From: Blasia pusilla
Lineage: Eukaryota; Marchantiophyta; Marchantiopsida; Blasiales
DNA length: 64,000 bases
Reading direction: 5' to 3'
Assembly: GCA_050084515.1 (NCBI GenBank)
Contig: CM114271.1
Coordinates: 39,184,001-39,248,000, forward strand
The notes beneath the pieces are model-generated. The model saw only the letters and a list, made by a program, of their open reading frames with translations, did no database searches and was not told the origin of the DNA. The position numbers and the translations under genes are program-made. This document shows, piece by piece, positions 25,010-37,419 of this stretch; the first letter of the stretch is position 1; every line of letters begins with the position of its first letter.

Positions 25010-25766
25010 TCAAATTGGTCCAAAAAAGTTGGTAGGAATTAGGGGGTTTTCTTTGCATGGGGTATCCTAGGGGTATCTAAAAACCAGTTCAAAATCCGAT
25101 TTTACAATTCCCGTGTACGAGAAATATACTGATTCCCGTGGAAAAAAAATTCTCAAACCTGTTTGAGCGAGAGCTAACTCTTAGAGCATGATTCCATGAA
25201 CACGTGCACGGTCATTGAAACCCTCGTTTCTACGTCCAAAACAACCTTCCAATGGATAGTGTAATAAAACGCACCACTCGAGCAACTGCCTCTATTATAA
25301 CCAATGAACGCATAGAACCGGGGCCACGAGTATACCTGGCCGGTTGAAAATGAGAATTCCGACCCCTAAAAGGAATTTCCGGCTAGGTTTCCGACTAACT
25401 TGCCGCCCCGCTCGGAAACTGGCTGTGCATGTGTTTTTGTTGCCCGTATTTCCCTGGCAACCCGCAGATATCCGGGGCTTTCGACGTGCAGTCAGAAAAT
25501 TCGCTTAGGGTTCCGGTAGGAGGAGCTAGAAAAATTTTAAGGCAGCTAATTTCTGAGATAAATTTTTTTAAGGTAAATTTCTGAAAAAAAAATTAATTCG
25601 ACCAGTGCATTTTTGGGACTTGGGTTTGCAAGCAGCCAATTTCCGACGGCTTGAAAATCTTCCCGGAAATTTTATTTCCTGTTTCCAACTCTTCAACTCT
25701 CTTTTTCTCTCTATTTTGCACTCTCATTTGCACACCTTCAAGGCTTCAACTTGGAAATTCCTTTCA

Positions 25767-25958
25767 CATCCTTGGCAGGATTTGAACCTGGCCAAGCCTC
25801 CCATCCTTTGGGAACCAAGGATTATATGCAATTAAAATCTCATTCCTTATTGTGAATTTCTTTGCATAGGCTGCCCCTATGATCCTTTCACTCTTCTAAC
25901 ATATCCTTGGCAGGATTTGAACCTAGCCAGGCCTCCCACCAGTTGGGAGCCAAGGATC
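25767..25958 (-). repeat. Two tRNA-derived (SINE-like) pieces
   Basis: Copies at 25767-25823 and 25902-25958 match each other. Read on the minus strand, each has an A-box-like 'TGGCTCCCAAC' or 'TGGTTCCCAAA', then 'GGGAGGC.TGGC', then GGTTCAAATCC (25778-25788 and 25913-25923). GGTTCAAATCC is a good polymerase III B box of tRNA T-arm type. The 'CCTTGGC' near the start and 'GCCAAGG' at the end are complementary, like an acceptor stem. They are too short to be functional tRNAs. A tandem SINE remnant is the simplest reading. Confidence 0.55.
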
Positions 25959-26041
25959 TTACCCCTCCATAATACTTGAAGCTCCATGAAAAGCTCCAAG
26001 GTATTACAAAGGGTGCCCCCCTTCTCTCTTCCACCACTATC

Positions 26042-28051
26042 TCAAACATGTGGAATAGATGGACTTGTAGCATTCTCAACCTCATTTGTTGCTTCTATTG
26101 GAGGATCAATAATATACTTCTCAGGGTTCGAATAGACATATCTAAAGTTTGCAGAATTTTTCCAAAGTACTATTGATTCAACCAAGAGATCCTCAGTATC
26201 AGGTACTAGCCCCTTTAAGGAAATCCTAAGTACAGCATCCAAATGTTTTGTCATCAATCTATTACGACTTTTAGTCTTAATAGTATTCTGAATAGAGAAA
26301 GCTCTCTCACAAATAGTTGTACTCACACATTGTACTCTAGCAATATTAGCTAACACAAGTATGTTATAAAACTTACATTGCAAAGATGGACTCCAACTTA
26401 CCATAGCCCACAAGTCTCGAAAGTTTCGGTCTTTCCACTCAGTTGTGGACATGAGCTTGAATGATTGAAATTCATGTTTCACTCCTCCAGGGTTTATAAG
26501 AGCGGGCTGCAAATGACCCCTCAGTGGTAGTACCACTCCAAAATGTGCACATAACTCATCTACCTCCTTACAACCCCAACTATTCAGCCCTACTTGCCTT
26601 GAAGGCATGTGAAGAGGATTCAATACCCTCATTGCACCAATCAAATTGTTATCTTTAAACTGGTCATGTAAACCTGCACATACACTCTCTGAAAAATTCT
26701 TTTGAAAGGTTAAAGCAGATTCCAAGTCCTATCCCGTCCTTAAGTTTGCAAGAATTGACAAAATATCAGCCAGAAAATACAATTGGTAGATCATTTGAAA
26801 TGATCTCAACCTGTTGTATAGATTAGTAGCATTACCATCATCCTCGGAAGGCAAAATATCCCTGAAATACCTAAGAACAGATTCCAATGAATCACACAAT
26901 GTAATCACTGCTTGCCAACATGACAACCAACGAATTTTATGATACCTTTTCATAACCCTCTGGGAGTCATTGAGTTTCTCTTGCAATGTTGCAAGAGCAC
27001 ACTTCCTCTTGGAAGATCTCCTAAAGTATCCAGCTACAGCATTCAAGATGGAGTCTATATCTCTTGATGTCTCCTTGCAAGTTGGTGTTTTGGCTGCTGT
27101 CAAAGTAGCCAAATTGGTCCTATGTGCTACACAATGCACAGAGAGCAAAAAGGGGTTTATCTTCTGCTTCAGCTGAGAGGCTACCCCATTTTGACTTCCA
27201 ACCATGGTTGAGGCTCCGTCAGAGCCAAAAGCTACCATTTTTGTACTCTCAAGCCCTGAATCCTTTATCAACTCCAAAAGAGTACTAGTAATAGCATTGG
27301 AGCACTTCTGTGGACATTGCATCAATCCTAGAAATGAACTCTGAACCTGGCCCTCTTCTACAAACGTTACAAATACAACCAAGTGCCCTGTTACAGAAAT
27401 ATCCGTGGATTCATCTATCATAATCCCAAAAAAAGGAGACTTCTGCACTTTACTAAGGGTCCTTCTGAGAAGAACTTGGCTGATGTAAAAGCACACATCA
27501 GCACAGCTCTTCTCATCCTGGTACAACTCTCTGGTCAATGGGGCATTCACAGAACACAACAACTTACACAAATTTGGGAATTTCACCAAAGGCAAGGCTT
27601 CCCTTGCAATGAAATATGCAGACTTAAATAAAGTCAATAAAGCTACATCACAAGTTCGATTAGTAGTTGCGATGGCCTTGGCCATGGACCTGTTCCCTAT
27701 GTTAGCAGCCCAAGAGAGCTTCATATGCTCATTCGATTTGCCATGATCTGTGAAGGCCGAGACCTTACAGTTTATGGCACCGTCCCTTGCAAACGAGCTC
27801 TTACCCTTTCCCTGTCTACAAACTTTGCTGAAAATCCTACCGCTTTCTACATGAAATTCTATCCAATCAAATAGAGAGTACCACATGTCCTTCCATGCAT
27901 GTCGATTCTTATCGGCTATGCTTCCCAAAGGTCCATTGGATTTATCTACTTCCTTCCCATTTGATGAGCCTGACCTGCTTGACTCTTCTGAAAATAATTG
28001 ACTACAATCTTTGTACAACATCTCACTCATAGTTCTCTGTCTCTTGGCCAT
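26042..28051 (-). pseudogene. hAT-family transposase with one in-frame stop
   Basis: One minus-strand frame runs from ATG 28051 to TGA 26042 (669 codons), broken only by a TAG at 26731-26729 (codon 441). Visible blocks in order are: Cys-containing CRQGKGK and CKVSAFTDHGKSNEH near residues 78-110, a TTF/ZMYM-type zinc-binding start; IMIDESTDIS near 210, with the first catalytic Asp region of the RNase-H-like fold; GSDGASTMVG near 276; CVAHRTNLA near 307; RWLSCWQAV near 374; and after the stop CVSTTICERAFS near 575-586, part of the hAT C-terminal dimerisation region. The family resembles the ZMYM/ZNF862-like hAT group better known from animals. With a single nonsense codon the copy is recently dead, or the stop is an assembly or sequencing error. 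Confidence 0.85.
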
Positions 28052-29492
28052 CTGAAGATGATGTCTCACCCTCCCCCCTTCCCCTCTCTATGTCAAGTCA
28101 CAATCTAGAACCTAACCCTAAACCAGAATAGAACAGGTACATTTTCACTACCTTGAACTAAAGAAACATGCGGCCATGAGACCAAAGGCAACAAGGAGAG
28201 TTGTGGCCTAAAGGCAACCCCTTCTTCTTTACAATGATAATAAGTGCAGCAAATGAACGACCCTAAACTCTACTCATGCGAAAAAAAACTCAAATCCGGC
28301 TCATGCAAGACTGCAAGTGCACAAATCAGCACGATGCAATCTCGGTTGCTAGTGGAAGCAAGTAGTGTAAACCAAGCTGTTGAATAAATACGCCGAACAT
28401 TCAAACTCGGTACGAAAGCAACTCAGGCAATGAAAACCAGCAAACAATGGAGGCCTTGTAGGGAAATGATTCACCCGAGCTCTAGGGTTTAGAAGCCAAG
28501 AACAATACAAAGAAGAATAGAAGAAGACATGAACAAGAGACGTTCCCAAGAACAATAGCGGCTCTGCAATGTAGACCCCAGGGCGGATTGAAACTGTGAC
28601 AGTCCGCGGGCAAGAATATGATGTGAGGCGGGCAAAAACTACTGCAGGCAAGAGTTGTGACAGTTTGCAGGCAAGAAAACGATGCAAAGCGGGCATAAAT
28701 CTGCAGCAAGTGTTAAAGAAAAGATGAGAGTCGCGAGAAGAAATGAGGAGTTACGGGTGAGAAAAATATGTGAGGTGGGCAGTGCCAAGCACCACCGCAG
28801 GCAAGAGTCGCAAGACACAAACTGTCACAAAGACGAGCAAAAAGAAGTTGAGTCGAGAGTAGCTAGACCCAAACTGTCACAAAGAAGAGCGAAAAGGTGC
28901 CAAAAACGTGAGGAGTCGAGGGCCCATGAGCTCTCAGGGGCGGAGTCTACACACTGGATGAGGGCGACGAGATGAAGTGCGAGACTCCAAGAGTCCGAGC
29001 CTGTTTGATGTCTAACGATTCTTACGAAGAGAATCCGGCCCGCAGGCTGGAGCAATCCAAGGGCGAAGCCGAGGCCCGAGAGGACGAGTGAGGCGGGAGC
29101 CGCGGGACGCAGGAGGCCGTGAGCGAAGGTGCAAAGTTGCAGCAATGCAGACTAACCAATGAGGCCCCGCATCCAAGTACCCCCAAATGCCCTAGCAGCC
29201 CCGACCCCAACTCCACGAGTGCAATCCCACAAGTCGACTCAGTCGAGTGACTCGACTCTCGACTCTCCACTTGCGGCTTGCCCCCAAGGCCCCTAACAGC
29301 AGCCGCTGCATCCCTACTATGGAGGGAGGAGATGTGTTCAGGCCTCTCATCTGACAGTTGGGGTGGATAGTCTGTTTTTCGGTACCCAAAAGTCCCCCCC
29401 GGAAAATTCAGACATGCTGAAAATCGTTGCCAAAAGAAAGCCGACCAGTTTGTCCGGGAAACCTGATATTTCCGCCATGTCTCCACCATGAA
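28052..29492. other. Non-coding part of the hAT-like unit
   Basis: Upstream of the transposase on its strand. It contains short recurring words that could be subterminal binding sites: 'gcaggcaaga' and 'gcgggcaa' several times between 28600 and 28700, and 'aaactgtcacaaaga' twice near 28818 and 28872. A block near 29230-29262 repeats 'ctcgactc' and 'gtcgactc'. The open minus-strand frames (28349-28696, 29022-29549) show no domain. Confidence 0.4.
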
Positions 29493-29628
29493 CAGGGAAA
29501 TACGGGCAACAAAAACACATGCACGGCCAGTTTCCGAGCGGGGTGGCAAGTTAGTCGGAAACCTAGCCGGAAATTCTCATTTTCAACCGGCCAGGTATAC
29601 TCGTGGCCCCGGTTCTATGCGTTCATTG

Positions 29629-30130
29629 CTCGCAACTCGGCGAGGAGCCACTCCAAAGCTACCACGTGCGCCTGCAACGAGCATTCTTTGTCATGCCAAT
29701 CGGGAATATTTCCGGATTCCCCATCCAATTAGCGACGATTTGGATAAACGCGATCGAGGAAATACAATTTCTATGTAAAAGTGGAAAAATCCGGCAAGAT
29801 TTGGGAACTTGCCGACCAGGCTTCATGGTCGAGGGAAAATGACCAAATCGGCAGGTTGATTTAGAGCTGAGACTAGCGGATTCGGTCATTTCAGCGCCAG
29901 ACCTGCCGATCCAGTAACTTTTCCAAACCATCGCACGCCCCTGATTTCCGCAAAGACTTGCGGCTGCTCCAAAGTCCCGCGCAGCGCTATACGACAGACT
30001 AATCAAAAGTGAAAGCTTCTCATTTGTCCTTTCATGCATTATATTCATTTTATTGATGAGTTTCCAGAGTTTCCAGAATTGATGGCTTTGGAATGTAGGT
30101 TTTTGTAATGGAATCTATGTAGTAACCGGA
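29629..30130. other. No gene seen
   Basis: Moderate GC content, with recurring 'cttgccgacc'-like words near 29800 and 29895. No coding family recognised. Confidence 0.4.
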
Positions 30131-30478
30131 GACGACACACTAGCGTTTCTTGCGAACGCTTGTCACCTTACCGAAATGTACCTGGTGGACATATTGATGG
30201 CAAAGGCATGGGAAAAAGCCCTCTTCCGAACCTCATAAAGCTCGATTTGGAGGCGTTTCGGTCATTTTCCCACGCTTTCGCAATTTGTGTCCCATCGGAA
30301 GGCCTCCACGCCTTTCCAGCCGATCGGGTTGTTGGGCAAATCGAGCTTTCTGAGGTTCGGAAGAGGGCTTTTGCCCATGCCTTTGCCATCATCGCCGATG
30401 TAGTTGTCCACCAGGTCAGGTGAGTCATGTGACAAGCGTTCCAAGCGTTCGCAAGAAACGCTAGTCTGTCGTCTCCGT
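30131..30478. repeat. Inverted duplication of a leucine-rich-repeat fragment
   Basis: The left arm (30131 to about 30248) and the right arm (about 30338-30478) are inverted copies sharing 'ctagcgtttcttgcgaac', 'acctggtggaca', 'gatggcaaaggcatggg' and 'aagccctcttccgaacctc'. On the minus strand the right arm reads LVDNYIGDDG, then a frame change, then LPNLRKLDLPNNPIGWKGV, a ribonuclease-inhibitor-type LRR. The left arm carries the shorter plus-strand counterpart LPNLIKLDLEAF. The word 'ggaggcgtttcggtcatttt' also appears at 30248 and again at 30528. A transcript would fold into a long hairpin. The LRR gene itself is broken here. Confidence 0.7.
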
Positions 30479-30497
30479 GCGGGCTCCTTGATCGGCG

Positions 30498-31464
30498 ATG
30501 ATGCGGGAATGTGGGCTGGAAAGGTGTGGAGGCGTTTCGGTCATTTTCCCGAACCCTCTTCTCACGGTCAATCTCAACTTGGACTGGCCCCGCAAATTCC
30601 TCAAAGCGGAGGCCGAAGCATTCAAGGAGTCCAACTTGGGGCTGCAGCACGAGAGTCCTTTCACGCGAATTCTCAAGAAAAACATCCTCGTGCGAAGCGT
30701 GAATCCCAAAGGATCCCACCGGGAGAAGGCGGAGTGGTTGTATCCCACAATGTACTTACTACGCGAAACCCCCAGACTCTCGGGACGTTTCGATGTCCTG
30801 TGCGGACTATCGCCCAGTGAGAAAACGGTGGTGTTGGGTACGAAAGAGGGCCGACCCCAGGAGGATCCCAAACAACCCAAGAAGGAACCAATGCCGAGGC
30901 TACCTCCGGTCGGGAGGGTCTTTCTTCGCTGTGAATGCCCGTATGCGAAGTCAAAGCGGACACAAGCAAACGAGTTGGAAGCAGAGCAAGCAAAGCAAGG
31001 CTGAAGGCCACCCCACATTCCCGCAACGCGCGGAAGGCATGCCGATCAAGGAGCCCTTCCGATGGGGACGCAAATCGCCAATTGTGAGCCAAAAATTCAA
31101 GAATGAGTCCGGAGATCGTGGAGTGGTGCTCAGGCCCCTGTACATCACCTCCGGAAAAATCTACAACCTAGAGAATGAACACCCGTCCAGTTTCCGGAAA
31201 TCCAAGAAGAAGCAAGAGACCATCACCATACACAAGGAGCTCATGATGCTTGCAGAACTCAGACCCGATTCGTTCTTCAAAATGTTCGACCTCAGACGCG
31301 TACTGTTCATATTATGGAACAAGAACTACTCGGCCAAGTGGATATGCCCACACTGCATTGAATTGCACAGTTACGAAGTACTTCCTATCCTCTCACCCGA
31401 GGAACTTGAAAACAGCCTCACTCTGCGTACTCAATCAGAGGAGAGCTCGGAAATAAGGCGTTGA
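30498..31464 (+). pseudogene. Open coding-like fragments, unrecognised
   Basis: Two plus-strand frames overlap: 30498-31004, with WPRKFLKAEAEAFKESNLG and a charged Pro/Lys-rich end, and 31019-31464 (the latter open from 30793). The second reads like a real protein segment, with PFRWGRKSPIVSQKF, an acidic-basic middle, RPDSFFKMFDLRRVLFIL and WICPHCIELH. I do not recognise the family. Codon content and length argue against chance, but no splice model joins the frames convincingly. It may be gene fragments carried with the neighbouring LRR piece and transposon. Confidence 0.4.
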
Positions 31465-31849
31465 CGGATTCCCTGGGGACCCATGTGGTATTCAATCAAT
31501 TTTTTTCACTCAGTAGCAGGCCAATTCTTACAATCTCTACTAGGGTTGTTACGCTTGACGGACTGTGCTCTCGACTTGCTCCTCGCAAGAACCAGTGCAG
31601 ATGTGACGTTCACAACGACAACGATTCCCTGAGTAGTGGACACGAGTAATTCCTCCTTCACTTCTTCTCTGGAAGCGAGCAATTGCAACGGAATCGTAGT
31701 GCGCCGCACTCTCCGCGGATAATCTCATTCATCTAGAAGATAGGGCCGCAAACAGATTTGCACTTCGCTCCACATTGTGAACTTTTCTTCTTTTTTTGGC
31801 CCTTTTCCTCACTCACGTTGAGATTTTCATCAGCGACCCCTTTCTTCAG
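31465..31849. other. No gene seen
   Basis: Sequence between two coding-like fragments. The end is pyrimidine-rich and leads to the acceptor-like 'tttcttcag' at 31841-31849, so it could be an intron if the flanking fragments belong to one gene. Confidence 0.3.
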
Positions 31850-32067
31850 GTTTGTACGCAGGCAGGAAAGCGATCTTTCACGACGCCATCTCTTCCCATC
31901 GCGCCTTGTTGCAGGAGCGCTTGGCCCGCAGCCAAAGTCCAGAAACCTTCAAGAGAGCTTCGCGCATGGGAGGAGGGTCCATGCTTTCATCTCCAAGAGA
32001 TTCTTCGAAGGCATTGCAGTTCCGTGCATTGGATCCCTTCGAGTCTGAGTCGATAGTCATATTGTAG
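31850..32067 (+). pseudogene. Exon-like terminal segment
   Basis: After the acceptor-like 'tttcttcag' the frame is open for 71 codons to TAG at 32067. It reads LYAGRKAIFHDAISSHRALL, then basic and Ser-rich sequence, ending DPFESESIVIL. It looks like a last exon, possibly of the same broken gene as 30498-31464. No family recognised, and the minus strand is also open here, so this is tentative. Confidence 0.3.
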
Positions 32068-32514
32068 AGTTAGGAAACCTCGAGGATACCAAGAACTCAC
32101 GGGGCAGGGACAGAAGAGAGAAGAGGAAACACATCATGATTATCAATCATAACATCAATGATTCCGTTTCATTTGAATCGAATGTGCTGCCTATTACGGC
32201 AAATGAAAAAGATGGACGATCAATCAGGGAACGTCAAATAGAGAGTGAGCAAATTAGTTCAAGAGTACCAGCCGATGCAGGTGCATCTGAAGACCTCCAT
32301 AGGTTCGTCAGTAAGTAGACGATTCACTCGAGATGGGAATCGCAAGCGCGATAATCGATCGACAAGTCATGTACCGAACGGAGGAGGTTCTTTTATTTTA
32401 CGAGAAAAGAAGAAGCGCAAGTTTCTTCATGTCTAATGAGGCTCTCTTCCTGGCTTCTCTTTCCATCAACGTCTCTGTCTCTGAACCAGAAACGACAAGG
32501 ATTAAGTATATACG

Positions 32515-32795
32515 ATCGACTCGGTCCCATGGGGTCGTCCGACCTTCGTTATTTTCTTCTAGCCGGTTTTTAATGGGTGTAACAAAGTCGCATATATTAA
32601 CGCCCTATGTTCTAGTTGTGCAAATTCTGTTCAATTCCCATGAATCTCATCCGTCGCATCAACCAAGATCCGAAACCGTGGGACCCGGTCCTGACGACCT
32701 CGGCCGCATGGGACTGGGTCCTGATCCGAAACCGTGGGACCCCGTCCTGGCGACATCCTGACGACCTCGGCCGCATGGGACCAGGTCCTAAGAGT
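32515..32795 (+). repeat. Dispersed repeat with GGACCNGGTCC ends, copy 1
   Basis: It matches the reverse complement of 40075-40320 over shared blocks: 'cgaccttcgtta.tttcttctagc', 'caaagtcgca', 'ttctgtt.aa', 'gaatctcat.cgt.g.atcaaccaagatcc' and 'ccgcatgggaccaggtcct'. The right part of this copy holds two tandem units of about 54-68 bp, each with 'gatccgaaaccgtgggacc' and 'gacgacctcggccgcatggga'. Both ends of the family carry near-palindromic 'aggacc.ggtcc', which suggests a MITE-like unit. Confidence 0.65.
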
Positions 32796-33078
32796 AGAGC
32801 CCGGAGTGAAGGGAGTATTCATGAACTATTCATGTTACACAAAAATTTAAAAAAAATTGTCTACCCCTGTAATATGAGGAAACGTAATATAGTCCTACCT
32901 AAGGTGTCACGTGTCAAGTAGAGAGCTCATAGACTTTGTGAATTAAGAAGGCACTCTCCAATAAAGATTTAGATTAGGGAAAATAATGTTATTCAAAATT
33001 TGGAAATCCTAATGGAGGCACTCACGAATGGTGTTATGGAAGGAAAGTCATGAAGTTCATCTTGTCATTACTACATTT

Positions 33079-33578
33079 GTGTTTATCTTACATACCACTT
33101 ACTTGAAGTGTCTAAAGCTAAGACTAAAGCTTGTTTCCGAGTCGCAAAAGCCGCAACTTACCCACAATATGGTTGCAAAGGACTCACAAATTTACGAGTC
33201 CTATACTTGCAAACTTGAGAATGAGACTCACAAATTACAACCGCAATGCACCTCAAACGTTTTGTTTTTCTTACACTTGCAAGACAGATGCAGTTTAGTT
33301 ACAGTTCAAGAACCACTCATAATATTTTGTGTTCATCTTGCATACCACTTAGTTGTAGTGTCTAAAGTTAAGCCTAAAGCTTCTTTTCGAGTCGCAAAAG
33401 CCGCAACTTACCCACAATATGGTTGCAAAGGACTCACAACTTTGCGAGTCATATACTTGCAAACGTGAGAGTGAGACTCACAAATTACAACTACAATGCA
33501 CCTCAAACCTTTTGTTTTCTTACACTTGCAAGACACGTGCAGTTTAGTTACAGTTAAAGAACCAGTCATAATATTTTG
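33079..33578 (+). repeat. 250-bp tandem duplication, two copies
   Basis: Copies 33079-33328 and 33329-33578 are about 90 percent identical by eye, from 'gtgttTatcttacatacca' through 'gcaaaagccgcaacttaccc' and 'ggttgcaaaggactcacaa' to 'cataatattttg'. Words such as 'gactcacaa' and 'acttgcaa' also recur inside each unit. The plus-strand frame 33028-33468 runs through both copies but has no protein-like features. Confidence 0.85.
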
Positions 33579-36109
33579 GAAATATTACGAGTGTGAGTAA
33601 TATTAAATAAGTAGCAGAAAATGACTCACAATTCACTTGCCTCACCTTGTATCCCCACAAGGTTAGGCAAGGCTTCCACAAAACTTCCAAAAAAGCTCAA
33701 AGTCCTTTACCTTTGCTTGTATCCACACAAGGGGAGATGAGATGGTTTTGTGAGAGAAAGATTCAGTAGTCTAAGCCAAAGTTTAGATGAATTAAAGGTT
33801 GATTAGCAGAGCTCCCATGGGAGGTTGAAGAAATTCTTCTTATAACATACCCTTTGGAATTGAGTAGTTGAGACACAATGGTAGTCATAGTGAGTGTTTG
33901 TACATGTGAAATTTGATTCACATGACAAGATTGCTCATACAATCTTGAGTCAAATTCAAAACAATTCAGAGTGAGGATCCAAACCGAAATCTTTTCTCTT
34001 TCTTATGAGAGATTCAGTCTCACTACGTTCCACAAGCTCTTGTGGAATTTAAGGTCCACGAGCTTTTTGTATACAAAGTTTTGTGAAGAATCAAATTTGT
34101 ATTCAAGTAAATCCGGACCCTGGTCCATTCATACTAGTATATATACGTGTTTTCTTAGCCTTCCTTTGACAGGTAGGTAACATAAGATCATAAAGTCTTT
34201 TTGGTTAGAAGCTGGATGAAAGTTTCAAGTAGCATGTGTATAAATGTAATTGGGAAATTACGTACAGACTGTCTATCTGGTAACTTACAGGTATACAGTT
34301 CACTTAACTTGAGGGTTGTTTGCTTGATTTGTGGCTGAGGAAGTGAAATCTTTTCCATTTGAAAGAATCTTTTGTTCAGGTGATAGTCTTGTGTTCTTCC
34401 ATTCAGACTATCTAGTGAGGTTGCATTTCATTGCATTGAAGTCTACCATTTCCTTCTGCGCTTCACGTATCCTTCTTCCTTCTACATGCCCACTTTCTTT
34501 GTAACATGAAGCCCTAACAGGAGATTATGTTTTGATTAGAGTTTCTATAACTGTTCTTATGATGATTTTCAAAGTATAGTTCAGTTCTTGTCCCTGGAGA
34601 CAACCGTTATTTACTTTTCTTGACAAAGAAGGTGGTTTTGCTCTTTCTTATTCCACTTTCGAAGCTTATTTCAGTTATTAATTTGATTTTTCCTCATGCT
34701 GTCCACTAGAAGTGCTTCAAATATCATCTCTGCGATTCCCAATGACCAGATTCTCGACGTAAAAGTCGTACGGGACAAACAACCTGCACGCACTGTCCAT
34801 TCGACATGATCCAGAAAGCTTACACTGACACGGTACAGGATCCGGGGCGGGCGTGGGTGTGAGATGTTAGTGGTAATTTAACGTAACGTAGGTCAAGTTA
34901 TAATCCACTTCATTAGACCTAATATTAACACTTCGAGCGTTCTGACTTTCGTACCATCAACACTTCGAGCGTTGTAACTGATAACATTGTAAGTATTCCT
35001 AAAAATGCGTACGTAAGTTAATAAAACGTCATTTGTATCGTCAAATTTTAGACTTCTAGAAATACACCTCTAGCTCAACATCCAGCTTATTTTCACAACT
35101 ACCAACAAAATGACTTGCAAAACTAGTTACTTGGAAGTTACAACCGTTAATTTCCATGCTTGATCAAGTCGAATCATCAAAGCAGCTCCTTCGGTGCACC
35201 GTGGACCAGTCTATACTCGGTGGGGAAGTCTCAAGGCTACATGCTAGATTTGCAGATGCTTTCATCTTACAATACGTCATTTATCACCGTCACTTGGGTC
35301 TTTTACATCCATGCGTAGGGATGCGTCTGTTCACTCACATTCAGACATTAGCACAATGACAACAGGTTTCACTTCACTCACTTCATACATGAGCAAAGCT
35401 ACAGTAAAGCTGTCCCACAGGTTTCACGTAGTGCTACAGCTTGCACAGAATGACCTGCTTGTCACCTGGGGTTCAGGATATGGTGAGAAAGATTGCAGAT
35501 AGCTCGACATTGTAAGCGATGTTTTTCAGCAACCATTCAACAATTCATGTTGAATAAGGCAGGCATAACATTCAAGGGGACAAACTCGGAAATAACCCAT
35601 GGAAGTCCATGACCATTCAGCAGAGTCTAAGTGCTCCATGCATAACTTGCAAAATCCAATCACACCTGTACTAGCTAAAACAAGAGGTGGATTCAGGGGT
35701 GAAGAACATGACTTTAATTCTCAGCGACCGTAACATAACGCACAACGCAGTAGCTGGACAGTATTTACCCAACAAACTACAGACTGAGGTGTGGCCTAAC
35801 GTGGTCCAGACGTTTCTTACGAGATTCAGAATGAGCTCTTGAGCATCAATTGGGACCTCAAATACAGCCGTGAGACTACAAAATTGAGCCCCATTCAGAA
35901 TCATTACTCACTACGTGACGCAGTCTCCAGTGAAACTGCGTCCACGAGGAGTACGACTCTGCAGGTCGAATCCAAATGGGAGCAAACATTTAATAAAACT
36001 GCATGTGAGGCCTGTTCAAAGCACAATCCGCTCGGCAGACATTCAAGTGATTCAAATAGTTACCCGAAATTTTCCATTGCTCATTAAGTAACCGCGCTTT
36101 AATCTCTAT
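33579..36109. other. Intergenic region without recognised genes
   Basis: It holds a small direct repeat near 34929-34976 ('caacacttcgagcgtt' and a variant) and two plus-strand frames of 60-70 codons (35156-35359, 35311-35502) without domains. The last few hundred bases are the presumed 3' flank of the minus-strand RPS13 gene. Confidence 0.4.

Positions 36110-37419
<1,310 letters not shown>

Larger units (their letters stand above)
25302..29628 (-). mobile_element. Transposon-like unit with long inverted arms and hAT transposase
   Basis: The arms 25302-25455 and 29493-29628 are inverted copies. Both begin 'caatgaacgcatagaaccg' and run to 'tgttgcccgtatttccctg'. They are nearly identical except for one insertion of about 19 bp in the left arm, near 25358-25377, that partly duplicates 'gaattcc'. 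Between them lies a hAT transposase on the minus strand. hAT elements normally have short terminal repeats and 8-bp target duplications. I see no matching 8-bp flanks, so the arms may instead be a host segment, or part of a larger element, rather than true hAT ends. Confidence 0.6.

Noticed and set aside
29022-29549. 175-codon minus-strand frame upstream of the hAT gene
   Set aside because: Different frame from the transposase, no domain, and runs into the inverted arm, which is non-coding in its other copy.
33028-33468. 146-codon frame over the tandem duplication
   Set aside because: Its length comes from the 250-bp duplication lacking stops in one frame; the two copies encode the peptide in different frames.
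33079-33578. Repeated short words suggesting a CRISPR-like array
   Set aside because: Only two long tandem copies without distinct spacers, in a plant nuclear genome.
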